Below are positions 9,220 to 17,999 of a stretch of 64,000 bases of DNA, piece by piece. Source of the DNA: an uncultured Clostridium sp. (GTDB lineage: Bacteria; Bacillota; Clostridia; TANB77; CAG-508); assembly GCA_900553985.1 (NCBI GenBank), contig USFW01000006.1, forward strand, positions 20,098 to 84,097. The letters run 5' to 3'. The notes under the pieces are model-generated. The model was not told where the DNA came from. It saw only the letters and a program-made list of their open reading frames with translations, and did not search any database. The stretch's first letter is position 1; each line of letters begins with the position of its first letter. A program made the translations under genes and the position numbers.

Positions 9220-9963
9220 TTAACACATTGTCATTCCGCCATCTACACTTATTACTTGACCTGTTATATATGAACTTTCTTCTGTACCTAAAAAATAAAC
9301 TAAATTTGCAACTTCTTTTGCTTTTCCCATTCTTTTTAATGGTATTTGATTATATATGTTTTCTTTTAAATTATCTCCTAATACTGCTGTCATATCTGTT
9401 TCTATAAAACCTGGTGCAACTGCATTTGCTCTTATATTTCTTGATGCTAATTCTTTTGCTATACTTTTTGTAAATCCTATTATTCCTGCTTTTGATGCTG
9501 AATAGTTACATTGACCTGCATTTCCTACCACTCCGACAACAGAAGATAGATTTATTATGCTTCCTTGTCTTTTTTTCATCATATATTTAGATACTATTTT
9601 TGTTACTATATATGTTCCTTTTAAATTTACATCTATTACCTTACTAAATTCTTCTTCACTCATTCTCATTAATAAATTATCTTTTGTTATTCCTGCATTA
9701 TTTACTAATACATCTATACTTTCAAATTCTTCTACTGCTTTTTTTACTAAATTTTCTATCTCTTCTGAATTTGTTACATCTGCTTTAAGTATTAGTGATT
9801 TTACCCCTTTTTCTTCAAATTCTTTTTTTAATCCTTCCACATCTGTTTTCTCTGAAACATAATTTGTTACTATATTATAGCCATTTTCTGCAAATTTTAA
9901 GGCAACTTCTTTTCCTATTCCTCTTGAACCACCTGTTATAAATATTGTTTTATTTTCTTTCAT
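9220..9963 (-). CDS. fabG: 3-oxoacyl-ACP reductase FabG
   Basis: NADPH-dependent reduction of 3-oxoacyl-ACP. Short-chain dehydrogenase of 247 residues with the nucleotide-binding TGGSRGIG motif (about 10-17), NNAG at 88-91, catalytic Ser near 140, and Tyr154/Lys158 in YSASKAG. It ends SVDGGMTMC, typical of the family. ATG 9963 is preceded by AAGGAG. It sits between fabD and fabF and is surely part of the same transcript. Confidence 0.97.
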   Translation of the reverse strand: MKENKTIFITGGSRGIGKEVALKFAENGYNIVTNYVSEKTDVEGLKKEFEEKGVKSLILKADVTNSEEIENLVKKAVEEFESIDVLVNNAGITKDNLLMRMSEEEFSKVIDVNLKGTYIVTKIVSKYMMKKRQGSIINLSSVVGVVGNAGQCNYSASKAGIIGFTKSIAKELASRNIRANAVAPGFIETDMTAVLGDNLKENIYNQIPLKRMGKAKEVANLVYFLGTEESSYITGQVISVDGGMTMC

Positions 9964-10109
9964 AAAATTTTTTCTCCTTTTTATCTATATCTAATTGGAT
10001 TTTTTATTAAAAATATATTTATCTTATATATCACCTATTTTATATAATTAATAGTGATATTTTTATATATTCATGATTTTAAGTATCTAAATTTAATACT
10101 TTCTTCAAA

Positions 10110-11048
10110 TTATATTGACTTTTCATATTCAAAATATTTTTCTAAATCTGCTACTGTGCTAATATTAAATGTCTTTGCAACTTTATTATCTTTTTTTACA
10201 AATGTAGTTAGTGTCTTTCCTGGACCTATTTCTACATATTCTCCTATATCTTCCTTATTCATTAGCTCAATTGCTTTATCAAATCTTACTGGACTTATTA
10301 TATGATTTGCTAATATTTTGCATATATTATCATTTTCATTATAAAAAGTCCCATCAATATTCTTTATAACTTTTACTTTACCTTTATTAAATTTTACCTT
10401 TTCTAATTCTTTTTTATATTCTTGTTTTGCTTTTTCCAATTTTATTGTATGGAATGGTCCACTTGTTTTTAGTTTTACTACTCTCTTTGCACCTATTTCT
10501 CCTAATTTTTCCATTGCTTCATCTATTGCTGAGCTTTCTCCTGATATTACTGTTTGTACACTACAATTATAATTTGCTGGTACTATAAATTTCCCATTTT
10601 CCCTGATTTCCTTGCACACTTCTTCTATTTTCTTTGAGTCTAATCCTATTACTGCTGCCATTGAATATTCTTCTTTAGGTTGCAAATTTGCCATATAATA
10701 TCCTCTTTGTTTTATTAGTTTTATGCCATCTTCAAAACTTATAATTCCTGAATATATTAATGCCCCATATTCTCCTAAGCTTAACCCTGTTGATATTTCT
10801 GCATTTACATTTTGAGATTTTAATACTTCTAAAATTGCTAAACTTGTTGTTAATATTGCTATTTGAGTATTTTCTGTTTTATTTAATTCTTCATCAGGTC
10901 CTTCAAAACATATCTTTTTTACATCTATTCCTGATATTCTTGATGCCTCATCATATATCTTTCTTGCTACTTCATATTTTTCATATATATCTTTTCCCAT
11001 TCCTACTATTTGAGCTCCTTGCCCTGGAAATAAAAATGCTCTTTTCAT
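10110..11048 (-). CDS. fabD: Malonyl-CoA:ACP transacylase FabD
   Basis: Loads malonyl groups onto acyl carrier protein. The 312-residue protein begins with the family signature FPGQGAQ and has the nucleophile Ser in GLSLGEYGAL (about residue 90), with the catalytic His in SGPFHT near residue 199. GGAAAA precedes ATG 11048. It follows fabH after about 150 non-coding bases. fabK, often located before fabD in Clostridia, is missing. Confidence 0.96.
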   Translation of the reverse strand: MKRAFLFPGQGAQIVGMGKDIYEKYEVARKIYDEASRISGIDVKKICFEGPDEELNKTENTQIAILTTSLAILEVLKSQNVNAEISTGLSLGEYGALIYSGIISFEDGIKLIKQRGYYMANLQPKEEYSMAAVIGLDSKKIEEVCKEIRENGKFIVPANYNCSVQTVISGESSAIDEAMEKLGEIGAKRVVKLKTSGPFHTIKLEKAKQEYKKELEKVKFNKGKVKVIKNIDGTFYNENDNICKILANHIISPVRFDKAIELMNKEDIGEYVEIGPGKTLTTFVKKDNKVAKTFNISTVADLEKYFEYEKSI

Positions 11049-11201
11049 TTTCTTTTTTTCCTTTCATTTTTATATTTTATGTCTAATATATTTTAATAAA
11101 TTTTACTATTTTATTATCTTTGAATTAAAATTCTAATTATTTTCTTGCAGTTTAATATAATTTATATAAGCTTACTTATAGACATTTCGTTATTTATCTT
11201 T

Positions 11202-12131
11202 CTATATTTCAATTAAAATACTTCCTGTATTTAGTCCGCCTCCATAACCTAATAAAATTATTTTGTCACCTTTTTTCAGTAAATTATTTCCCATCATATC
11301 ATCTATTGCAATTGGAATACTTGCGCAAAAAGTATTTCCTTTGTTTTGAATATTTATATACATTTTGTTTATATCAATATTTAATCTATTTGCTATTGAA
11401 TTCATTATTTTTATATTTGATTGATGTGGTATTATATATTTTATATTTTCTATTGTTTCATTAGATTTTTCTAACAATTCATTTATATTTTCTATTGTTT
11501 TAGTTACTGCATATTTATATATTTCTTTTCCATTCATATATAATTTATCATCTGTTTTTGAAGTTAGAATTTTCTTTTCATCGATTTCTGAAGTTATATT
11601 TGATTCATATTTCTTATTCTCATTTAGACTTTTACCAATTAAAATTACACCTGCTCCGTCTGATAAAACTACTCTAGTTGCTACATCTTCTTCTTTTAGA
11701 TTTTTTGATAAAACATCTACTCCAATTACTAATGCTTTTTTTATAGAATCATCTTGTAAATACAACCTTGCAATATCTAATGCATTTATATATCCACTAC
11801 AACCAGCTAAAATATCTAAACATATGCATCTTTCTATTTCTAATTTTTTTTGAATATAGTTTGATATTCCCGGCATTAATAAATTTGTTGATGTTGTTGC
11901 TGTTATTATAAGTCCTATATCTTCTTTTTTTATGTCTTTTGTAAAAATTTTCTTAGTTGCTTTATATGCAATATCTTCTATTTTTTCTTGACTTGCATAA
12001 TATCTATTTTCTATTCCTGTTCTTTTTTGAATATATCCTTCTTCTAAGTTTAATTTTTTTTCTAATTGTGAGTTTGTAATTTTTTCTTTTGGTAGATATA
12101 TTCCAGTTTGAATTATTTCTATACTATTCAA
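11202..12131 (-). CDS. fabH: 3-oxoacyl-ACP synthase III FabH
   Basis: Starts fatty acid synthesis by condensing an acyl-CoA primer with malonyl-ACP. The 309-residue product has Cys111 in AGCSGY, His in PHQSN and Asn in KGNTFCASIP, the expected Cys-His-Asn triad. The start is TTG at 12131, placed 8 bases after an AAGGAG site; no ATG fits better. It is the first gene of the operon and divergent from a small XRE regulator, which might control it. Confidence 0.95.
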   Translation of the reverse strand: MNSIEIIQTGIYLPKEKITNSQLEKKLNLEEGYIQKRTGIENRYYASQEKIEDIAYKATKKIFTKDIKKEDIGLIITATTSTNLLMPGISNYIQKKLEIERCICLDILAGCSGYINALDIARLYLQDDSIKKALVIGVDVLSKNLKEEDVATRVVLSDGAGVILIGKSLNENKKYESNITSEIDEKKILTSKTDDKLYMNGKEIYKYAVTKTIENINELLEKSNETIENIKYIIPHQSNIKIMNSIANRLNIDINKMYINIQNKGNTFCASIPIAIDDMMGNNLLKKGDKIILLGYGGGLNTGSILIEI

Positions 12132-12399
12132 GCTTTTTCTCCTTACATTAAATTCGTTTATCTTAAATCTCCAACTATAAATTTAGGATAATTATACTAA
12201 TTTATTTACTATAATAACTAATTTGATATTTTTAATAATTTTTATTATTGTATTTATACATTATTTTTTTATTTTTTTCTATTGGTCTAAATGGTCAATT
12301 CAAATAATTTTATATTCATATTTCTATGACATAAAATGTCAATACAATTTAAAATTTTTTTATGCAATAATTAAACCAAGTTATATTTAAGGTGATTTT
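12132..12399. promoter_or_regulatory. Divergent fabH / XRE control region
   Basis: A 268-base AT-rich region from which the fab operon leaves to the left and the XRE gene to the right. It holds a perfect dyad, TGACATAAAATGTCA, at 12327-12341, and a related sequence (TGACCATTTAGACCA on the minus strand) about 40 bases away, sharing 10 of 15 positions. Both are operator candidates. No FapR-type operator is recognisable. Confidence 0.4.
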
Positions 12400-12606
12400 A
12401 TGATTAAAGAAAAAAGAAAGGAAAAAAACTATACTCAAGAAAAAATGTCTGAAATACTTGGTATTAGCCTTAGACAATATGTGCGAATAGATAATGAAGA
12501 AGATTTGCCTAGGCGTGATGTATTGCGTAATTTAATTATAGAATTGGAATTAAATGATACTGAATTAGGGGAATACATAAGAACAATGGCTAATAAAATT
12601 GCATAA
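12400..12606 (+). CDS. Small XRE-family helix-turn-helix regulator
   Basis: The 68-residue protein is little more than one XRE DNA-binding domain: KEKNYTQEKMSEILGISLRQ forms the first helices and the recognition helix, and the rest (VRIDNEEDLPRRDVLRNL) completes the fold. An AAGGTGA site precedes ATG 12400. The gene faces away from the fab operon and ends three bases before a 125-bp structured repeat. Autoregulation through the palindrome at 12327-12341 is plausible. Whether it controls fab genes is inference. Confidence 0.75.
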   Translation: MIKEKRKEKNYTQEKMSEILGISLRQYVRIDNEEDLPRRDVLRNLIIELELNDTELGEYIRTMANKIA

Positions 12607-12608
12607 AT

Positions 12609-12733
12609 AAGAAAAGTAGCGAAGCTACACTAGAAAGGCTATCGTGGGTCTTTTTAAAGGTAACTTTTATTTGTTGTATACGAAAAAATCTTATATATGG
12701 TCAAGATAAAAGTTGATTTTTCCTATACAATAA
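12609..12733 (+). repeat. 125-bp structured repeat, copy A
   Basis: One of three copies of identical length in this window (others at 50336-50460 and 60959-61083), all + strand. It starts 3 bases after the XRE stop. Conserved blocks are AAGAAAAGTA, TTTTTAAAGGT, TTGTTGTATAC, ATAAAAGT and CTATACAA. A long stem pairs TTGTATA/TATACAA and GAAAAATC/GATTTTTC, and AACTTTTAT can pair with ATAAAAGTT across it, giving a pseudoknot or a switch. A strong terminator follows at once. Likely a structured RNA; not assigned to a known family. Confidence 0.7.
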
Positions 12734-12774
12734 AAAATATCGAAAATTCACTTGTAAAATTTTCGATATTTTTT
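12732..12774. terminator. Bidirectional terminator after repeat copy A
   Basis: Perfect 17-bp inverted repeat (12732-12748 with 12758-12774), with T-runs on both outer sides. It separates the XRE/repeat transcript from the convergent prepilin-like gene. Confidence 0.85.
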
Positions 12775-12800
12775 TATAAAAATTTATACTCTATTTCATT

Positions 12801-14438
12801 TTACATCCCTTCAAATGTCGGATAACCATTTTCTCCTTCTTTCCATCTCAGCCAATTGCTTGTATCTGCACCAGTAGAATTATTTTCTATTTCCTTATTT
12901 AATAATTCTACTAATGTACTACTTGTTCCATCTTGGTTATCTATTTTTTCTTTTCCTTGAATTTGATTTGTTGTTAATTTTGTTGCATATTCTTCTTTAG
13001 TGCCACCCACACTTCTATCACTTTTAGATCCATCATAATAACAATTAGTTATAGTTGATTTATATTGTCCATACCAAAATCCTCCTTGAATTCCTCCGGA
13101 AAATGGAGTTATATATGAATATTTTGCTCTTGTTTCTCCTATGTTATAACAATTTGTGATATTGGTACTATCCACATTAATTGATGACCCTAAAATCCCA
13201 CTAGCAGCATTATAAGTATTGTTTACTTCATTTACTATTTTTCCTACATTGTAACAATTTGCTATAACTAGCTCTAAAGATGCATTTCCTAAAATTCCTC
13301 CTACTGAAACATATGGTTGAAGAAGTTTTGAAGGTTTTAATATTAAAATTCCTTCATTATAGCTGTTTATGATTTTTATTTTCACTTTTGACTCAATTTT
13401 TCCTATAATTCCTCCAATATATCCGCTACCAATTATATTTGCTGTATTTCTACATTGATTTATCTCTATATTACTATTATTTGCTACTGACCCAATTATT
13501 CCTCCAGTATTTGTAATAAATGGTTTATATTCTCCTATTTCTCCACTATATTCTAAATTATAAAAATAACATTTTCCAGATATATGAGCAGCAATTCCAC
13601 CAATATTACTAACAGAAAAAATTTCTCCATGTACTATTAGATTTTTTATTGTCGCATTAGATACTTCTTTAAATAAACCTGCATTTGCTTCGCTTGAATT
13701 TATATATAAATTATTAATTTTTTTATTTTGTCCATCAAAGTTTCCTTTAAATATATTTACAGGCTTAACTCCGGTACCTGTTGTTAACTCTTCCATTAAC
13801 TCATTAGTTTTCCCATCATTATTCATATCACCATATTTAGTTGTTCGATAATCCTCATATGCTAATTCTGATAAAAAATCTAAATTTCTCGTCAGTATTA
13901 TTTCTTTTCCTGTAAAATCATCTGTTTCAGATTTATTTGAAAAATCTATCCAATCTTCGATACAATTTATTTGATACGGTTTTTCTTTACTTCCATCTAA
14001 AGTATTTCCTTTGGTTATATCTCCAGCTTTATTATCTTCTGCTACCTCTATTTCAATTGGTCCTTCTACTTCTTTGCCATATTTTATTTTATAATTTCTA
14101 TTTGTATCTAAAAAAGTTACTATATAGCTATCTTTTCCATCTCTTATTACTTTTGTTTTATTTGTTCCTTCCATACTATCTAATTCATTTTGTAAACCTT
14201 CTTTTGTATTTCTTTTGCCATCATTAGATATTAAATCTGCATTTTGAGATAATTTAACAATTTCTTTTTCCTCTCCAATTTTTGTTTTTTCTTTTGAAGT
14301 TTTTGTATTTTCTAATATTCCATTATCTCCTGTTAGCACTACTATGCTTACTCCTGCTAATATTAGTAATACCAATATGGTTATCACCAAAACTATAAGA
14401 GTTATTCCATTTTGCATATTATCTTTTTTTATACTCAT
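12801..14438 (-). CDS. Prepilin-like exported protein with GLUG-like repeats
   Basis: The 545-residue product begins with a type IV prepilin-like leader (QNGITLIVLVITILVLLILA) like that of the large gene at 2508-6225, again lacking Glu5. After a charged linker it has several GLUG-like motifs (GGIAAHISG, GGIIGSVANNS, GGIIGKIES, VGGILGNAS), each followed by an Asn/Cys-containing strand such as NCYN, suggesting a beta-solenoid. DMNNDGKTNE near residue 210 resembles a calcium-binding loop. The C-terminus is WLRWKEGENGYPTFEGM. AGGCGG precedes ATG 14438. Upstream lies a terminator and a leader ORF. Likely a surface or pilus-associated protein; exact role unknown. Confidence 0.75.
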   Translation of the reverse strand: MSIKKDNMQNGITLIVLVITILVLLILAGVSIVVLTGDNGILENTKTSKEKTKIGEEKEIVKLSQNADLISNDGKRNTKEGLQNELDSMEGTNKTKVIRDGKDSYIVTFLDTNRNYKIKYGKEVEGPIEIEVAEDNKAGDITKGNTLDGSKEKPYQINCIEDWIDFSNKSETDDFTGKEIILTRNLDFLSELAYEDYRTTKYGDMNNDGKTNELMEELTTGTGVKPVNIFKGNFDGQNKKINNLYINSSEANAGLFKEVSNATIKNLIVHGEIFSVSNIGGIAAHISGKCYFYNLEYSGEIGEYKPFITNTGGIIGSVANNSNIEINQCRNTANIIGSGYIGGIIGKIESKVKIKIINSYNEGILILKPSKLLQPYVSVGGILGNASLELVIANCYNVGKIVNEVNNTYNAASGILGSSINVDSTNITNCYNIGETRAKYSYITPFSGGIQGGFWYGQYKSTITNCYYDGSKSDRSVGGTKEEYATKLTTNQIQGKEKIDNQDGTSSTLVELLNKEIENNSTGADTSNWLRWKEGENGYPTFEGM

Positions 14439-14479
14439 TTATTTTCCGCCTTTCTTTTTTTATGTCAATTTCCACATAA

Positions 14480-14529
14480 AAAAGACAACAATAAAAACCT
14501 TATAATATAGGCTTTTATCATTGTCTTTT
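14480..14529 (-). terminator. Leader terminator (attenuator candidate) before a prepilin-like gene
   Basis: 14480-14500 pairs with 14509-14529 in a 21-bp stem, then six Us on the minus strand. The imperfect positions are G-U pairs only in minus-strand RNA and would be mismatches in the other orientation, so the hairpin is tuned for the minus strand. It lies between leader ORF 14552-14626 and the gene start at 14438. The 3' arm and U-tract can also pair with an ACATAAAAAA stretch just downstream. Confidence 0.7.
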
Positions 14530-14551
14530 ATTTATAATGTTTTTTTATTTA

Positions 14552-14626
14552 TTAATAAAGATATTGTGTGTGTGTGTGTGTGTGTGTGTGTACTCTCGCA
14601 AGGGTTTTAGCCATTTCTAAATTCAT
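14552..14626 (-). CDS. 24-residue leader peptide with His-Thr repeats
   Basis: A GAGGAG site stands before ATG 14626. The ORF reads MNLEMAKTLARV, then four His-Thr pairs encoded by a CA dinucleotide run, then QYLY and a TAA. A consensus promoter is upstream and a terminator hairpin downstream. This is the layout of an attenuator leader peptide, but no amino-acid link to the downstream surface gene is obvious. Slippage of the CA run would alter frame and length. Not in any family I know. Confidence 0.45.
   Translation of the reverse strand: MNLEMAKTLARVHTHTHTHTQYLY
14565..14590. repeat. (TG)13 microsatellite
   Basis: Thirteen uninterrupted TG dinucleotides on the + strand, lying inside the leader ORF as alternating CAC/ACA codons. 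Such runs change length by polymerase slippage, so it is a candidate phase-variation tract. Confidence 0.9.
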
Positions 14627-14660
14627 AATATACTCCTCTTTTGTTTGTTATTATATTAAA

Positions 14661-14689
14661 ATATTATCTTATTAACATTCATTTGTCAA
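14661..14689 (-). promoter_or_regulatory. Consensus SigA promoter before the His-Thr leader
   Basis: TTGACA, 17-base spacer, TAATAT on the minus strand, one of the best promoters in the window. Predicted start near 14654, about 28 bases before the leader-peptide ATG. Confidence 0.75.
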
Positions 14690-14740
14690 GTATTTTTTCT
14701 ATTTTATCAATTAGTCAAACTAATATTTAATAATTATATT

Positions 14741-15496
14741 TTAACTAAAAAGTTTCTTATTTGAAATATGTATATTATCAATATTTGCCTTCAATTCCCT
14801 AGAAATAATATTTTGAATTTGAGCAACTTGTTCTTTTATTAATTCTTGCTCCGAACCTATTATAACACTTATACTTTCTCCATTAACAAATACAATATTA
14901 TTATTAAAACCTTTTGTAGATATTAAATTTTCACATACCATTATACTATTTTTAATTTCGTTGATTTTTTTTATTTCTTCAGTGGCGCTTTGTTTCTGAG
15001 TTTCTAAAGAATTGCTACTATTTAGAACATTTTCATATGTTTCTAGCATTTGTGAATACATCTTATCTCTTTCAAGTTTTGATTTCACAAAATAATCACC
15101 GGCTTCTTTTGTATTTGCCCCACTTGTTTGAACTGTTGTATTTTCCTTTGTTGCATTTTCATTATTAGTATTATCTTCTGTCTTCTCTATATTCTTTTCT
15201 TGTATACTATTTTCTGCATTATTTTGATTTTTGCCCTCTTCTTCCTTTCTTTCATTATTCTCTGCACTACCTGTAACAACATCATCACTATTAGCTAACT
15301 TAGCATCTCCAATATCTGCTATTTGCATATCATCTGATTCCATTTGCAAGCTTGTTTCTAATGCTTGTTCATTATTTGTAGTAAAGTTTAGATATCCAGC
15401 AACTACTAACATTAATGCAATCACATATACTACTACTTGATTTTTCTTTAATAATTTTTTCATAAAACTTTTAATGATACATTTTAAATATATCAT
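14741..15496 (-). CDS. spoIIIAH: Stage III sporulation protein AH
   Basis: Forespore-engulfment channel protein in the mother cell membrane; partner of SpoIIQ-like proteins in Bacillus. The 251-residue product has one N-terminal membrane segment (QVVVYVIALMLVVAGYLNF), a long low-complexity Glu/Asn/Thr-rich region (about 50-135), and the conserved C-terminal domain with the KxxEIKNSIMVCENLIS and VVFVNGESISVIIG-like strands. ATG 15496 follows AAGGAG closely (3 bases); a later in-frame ATG at 15463 matches the usual N-terminus but lacks a binding site. Last gene of the spoIIIA cluster. Confidence 0.88.
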   Translation of the reverse strand: MIYLKCIIKSFMKKLLKKNQVVVYVIALMLVVAGYLNFTTNNEQALETSLQMESDDMQIADIGDAKLANSDDVVTGSAENNERKEEEGKNQNNAENSIQEKNIEKTEDNTNNENATKENTTVQTSGANTKEAGDYFVKSKLERDKMYSQMLETYENVLNSSNSLETQKQSATEEIKKINEIKNSIMVCENLISTKGFNNNIVFVNGESISVIIGSEQELIKEQVAQIQNIISRELKANIDNIHISNKKLFS

Positions 15497-15545
15497 TTTC
15501 TCCTTGTATAATATATTTAGGTTTTTAATAAAGGATTTACCTATA

Positions 15546-15563
15546 ACCCAGTTCCAGCGGCTA
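15546..15563. repeat. Remnant end of the 42-bp inverted-repeat element
   Basis: Eighteen bases identical to one end of the element at 20358-20597 (there 20578-20595) lie in the spoIIIAG-spoIIIAH gap. Only this end is present, so it marks an excised or decayed copy, or a common insertion-end sequence. Confidence 0.55.
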
Positions 15564-15577
15564 ATTTAAAACCATTT

Positions 15578-16204
15578 TCAATTCATCTCAAACACCTGTA
15601 TCTTATGAGTAGCTAACCCAGTTACTGCCTCAACTGCTTGAATTATACTTGTTTTTATATTTACATCACTTGCCCCCTTTGCCGTAATTATTGCTCCTTG
15701 TACTTTTGGTTCTACTATTTTTTTAGTTATTGGTACTTTTTCTCCATTTTCTTCTTTATATATTATTTCTTTTTGCGAATCTTGTTCTTGAATTTTTCTT
15801 ATTCCTCCTTGAGTATCTGTTTCTTCTGTATTACTATTTTTTGATGCTTCATTGTACATTGGTACAACTTCACTAGATTCAGAATAATTGATAAAAACTT
15901 TTACTTCACCCACTCCTTGTATCCTAGATAATATTGTTTCTAAATTTTTTTCTAGTTCTTTACTTGTATTGCTAGATGTTTCTATTGTTGTATTATTCAT
16001 ATTCTGAGCTAATTGTTTTGAATTTTGACTATTTTCATCTTGTTTATTTTTTTTACTATTTCCATTCCAAATTGCATTTATTGCTACAACTGTTATTATG
16101 AGTATTACTACTAAAAATACCAAATTTTCTATTTTCTTTTTGTTATTTCCTTCTTGTTTTTCCTCTTCTGTATTTATTAATTTTTTTAATTTATTTCCAA
16201 GCAT
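15578..16204 (-). CDS. spoIIIAG: Stage III sporulation protein AG
   Basis: Ring-forming component of the SpoIIIA-SpoIIQ channel. The 208-residue product has a single membrane segment (LVFLVVILIITVVAINAI, about 28-46), a charged linker, and the ring-building motif domain from about residue 85 (LSRIQGVGEVKVFINYSES) to the C-terminal VQGAIITAKGASDVNIKTSI segment. ATG 16204 has AAGGAA before it and overlaps the end of spoIIIAF by 19 bases, indicating coupled translation. Confidence 0.93.
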   Translation of the reverse strand: MLGNKLKKLINTEEEKQEGNNKKKIENLVFLVVILIITVVAINAIWNGNSKKNKQDENSQNSKQLAQNMNNTTIETSSNTSKELEKNLETILSRIQGVGEVKVFINYSESSEVVPMYNEASKNSNTEETDTQGGIRKIQEQDSQKEIIYKEENGEKVPITKKIVEPKVQGAIITAKGASDVNIKTSIIQAVEAVTGLATHKIQVFEMN

Positions 16205-16803
16205 TTTTCCTTCACCCCATACTCTTCCATTAAAAATTTTTTTATCTTTTGTTTATCTTCATTTGTGATTTTTTCACTTTTATTACTTTTTTCTCTTTCA
16301 ACAATATTGGTATTTATTGGTCGTATTTTTTGTATCTCTTCTACTACTTTATTTTCTAATGTTAATTTATCATTAACTTTATTACTTTCATTCTTTTTTA
16401 CTTGCAATTTAATTTTTGAAATTTCTGAATTTTCCTCACTATCATTTAATTTTGCTTCTACTTCACAATTTAATATGTCATAACCTTGTTCTTTTACTTT
16501 TTTACTTATATCTTTTTCTAATTTATCTATATATAGTTCTTCTATTCTTTTATCCATCGATGTTTGTGTCGTTTTTTCTGAAGTTGATAAATAATTATTA
16601 TATTTCTCTATTTCAAAATTGCTTACATCTATTGTTTGTTTATTTTTTATAAATGGAGATATTATTGTAAATAAAATATATACTCCCATTACCATTCTTA
16701 TATATTTTTTTGTTTTATTATTTGGCAATATCATTTCTAATATCGAAACAACTACAATCGCCAATCCTAATCCCTTCGCCCAAGAACTTAAAAACTCAAT
16801 CAT
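16186..16803 (-). CDS. spoIIIAF: Stage III sporulation protein AF
   Basis: The 205-residue product has two N-terminal membrane segments (about 8-27 and 36-52) followed by a charged cytoplasmic or intermembrane domain, the normal SpoIIIAF plan. The conserved N-terminus reads SSWAKGLGLAIVVVSILEMI. GAGGGGAG precedes ATG 16803. It starts 10 bases after spoIIIAE and overlaps spoIIIAG. Identity rests on position and domain plan as much as on sequence, since SpoIIIAF is poorly conserved. Confidence 0.88.
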   Translation of the reverse strand: MIEFLSSWAKGLGLAIVVVSILEMILPNNKTKKYIRMVMGVYILFTIISPFIKNKQTIDVSNFEIEKYNNYLSTSEKTTQTSMDKRIEELYIDKLEKDISKKVKEQGYDILNCEVEAKLNDSEENSEISKIKLQVKKNESNKVNDKLTLENKVVEEIQKIRPINTNIVEREKSNKSEKITNEDKQKIKKFLMEEYGVKEKCLEIN

Positions 16804-16813
16804 AAACTCCCCT

Positions 16814-17977
16814 CTATCTATACATCATTCCTGTGTTTGATATCTTTACTACTAAAGCTGTTCCAATAATTAATAATACTGATATTGTTGTTAATATTGC
16901 TAAAAATATTTTAAATATATCTCCTACTTGCTCTATTAAACTAACAATATTTTTATCAGCTATTGGTTCACATATACCTGCTAATAATTTATATGTAATT
17001 GTTAAAATTGCTAATTTTAAAATTGGAGCAATACATATAGCTATTACTACTATAACTCCTATTAGTCCAACTGCATTTTTCAAAATAATTCCACATCCTA
17101 AAACAGTATCAACTGCATCTCCTAGTATTTTTCCAACTACTGGAATTGCTGTGCTAACTACTGCTTTTGTTGTCTTAGCAGTTATTCCATCTACACTACT
17201 AGACAATGTACCTTCAAGCGAAACTACTCCTACAAATATTGTTAATACTATTCCTAAAAACCATATTATGCTTGACTGAAAAAACTTAGATAGTTTTCCA
17301 ATTTGAAAGTTGTTAGATATTTTAGAAATAACTACTAATCCTGCAAAAATTAATACTCCTGGTATTATTATTGTTTGTATTATATTTCCTATAAAATTAA
17401 TCATAAATAATATTATAGGCTCTAAAACTCCACTTGTTGCTATGCTACCTGTATACAACATCAATGCTATTAATAATGGTACTAATAAATTCATAAATCC
17501 AACTAAATTATTAGTAGTATCTTGTACTAATTTTACTATTCCAGAAAAACTAGACATTATTATAGTTACTATTAATATATATTGAACATAATAAATTAGT
17601 TTCGATATACTTTCATTTTCTAAACTTTCACTAATTGCCTTTAAAATGCTATGTATAACTATTATTACTAATATACTTCCTACTGCTTTTATACTGTCGA
17701 CAAATTCTTGTCCAAGTAAACTTAAAATTTTTTTAAAAATTGAACTGTTATCAACTTCTCCTTTTATTGCACTATTAAAAAAATCATTTAACTCATTCTC
17801 ATCAAAAAAATCATTTGTATATTCTTTAGCACTATCAATAAACTCTCCTACCCCAAATTCTTCTTGTTGCTCTAGCATTGTTTCTTTATTACTTTCATCT
17901 TTTGTATCAGAGGCATTTGAAATTGGCATAGTTATAAATAAGATTAAAATTGTAATTATATTTATTAAAATTTTCAA
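16814..17977 (-). CDS. spoIIIAE: Stage III sporulation protein AE
   Basis: Polytopic membrane core of the SpoIIIA channel, 387 residues. A signal-like N-terminus (ILINIITILILFITMPISNA) is followed by about seven or eight hydrophobic segments from residue 90 on. Conserved stretches include GFMNLLVPLLIALML and the Gly-rich SSSVDGITAKTTKAVVSTAI. The start is TTG at 17977, a few bases after AAGGGGTG. It follows spoIIIAD by 22 bases within the cluster. Confidence 0.93.
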   Translation of the reverse strand: MKILINIITILILFITMPISNASDTKDESNKETMLEQQEEFGVGEFIDSAKEYTNDFFDENELNDFFNSAIKGEVDNSSIFKKILSLLGQEFVDSIKAVGSILVIIVIHSILKAISESLENESISKLIYYVQYILIVTIIMSSFSGIVKLVQDTTNNLVGFMNLLVPLLIALMLYTGSIATSGVLEPIILFMINFIGNIIQTIIIPGVLIFAGLVVISKISNNFQIGKLSKFFQSSIIWFLGIVLTIFVGVVSLEGTLSSSVDGITAKTTKAVVSTAIPVVGKILGDAVDTVLGCGIILKNAVGLIGVIVVIAICIAPILKLAILTITYKLLAGICEPIADKNIVSLIEQVGDIFKIFLAILTTISVLLIIGTALVVKISNTGMMYR

Positions 17978-17999
17978 ATCTTACACCCCTTATTAAGTC

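Noticed and set aside
12327..12341. FapR operator for the fab operon
   Set aside because: Sequence does not resemble the known FapR site and no fapR gene is present.
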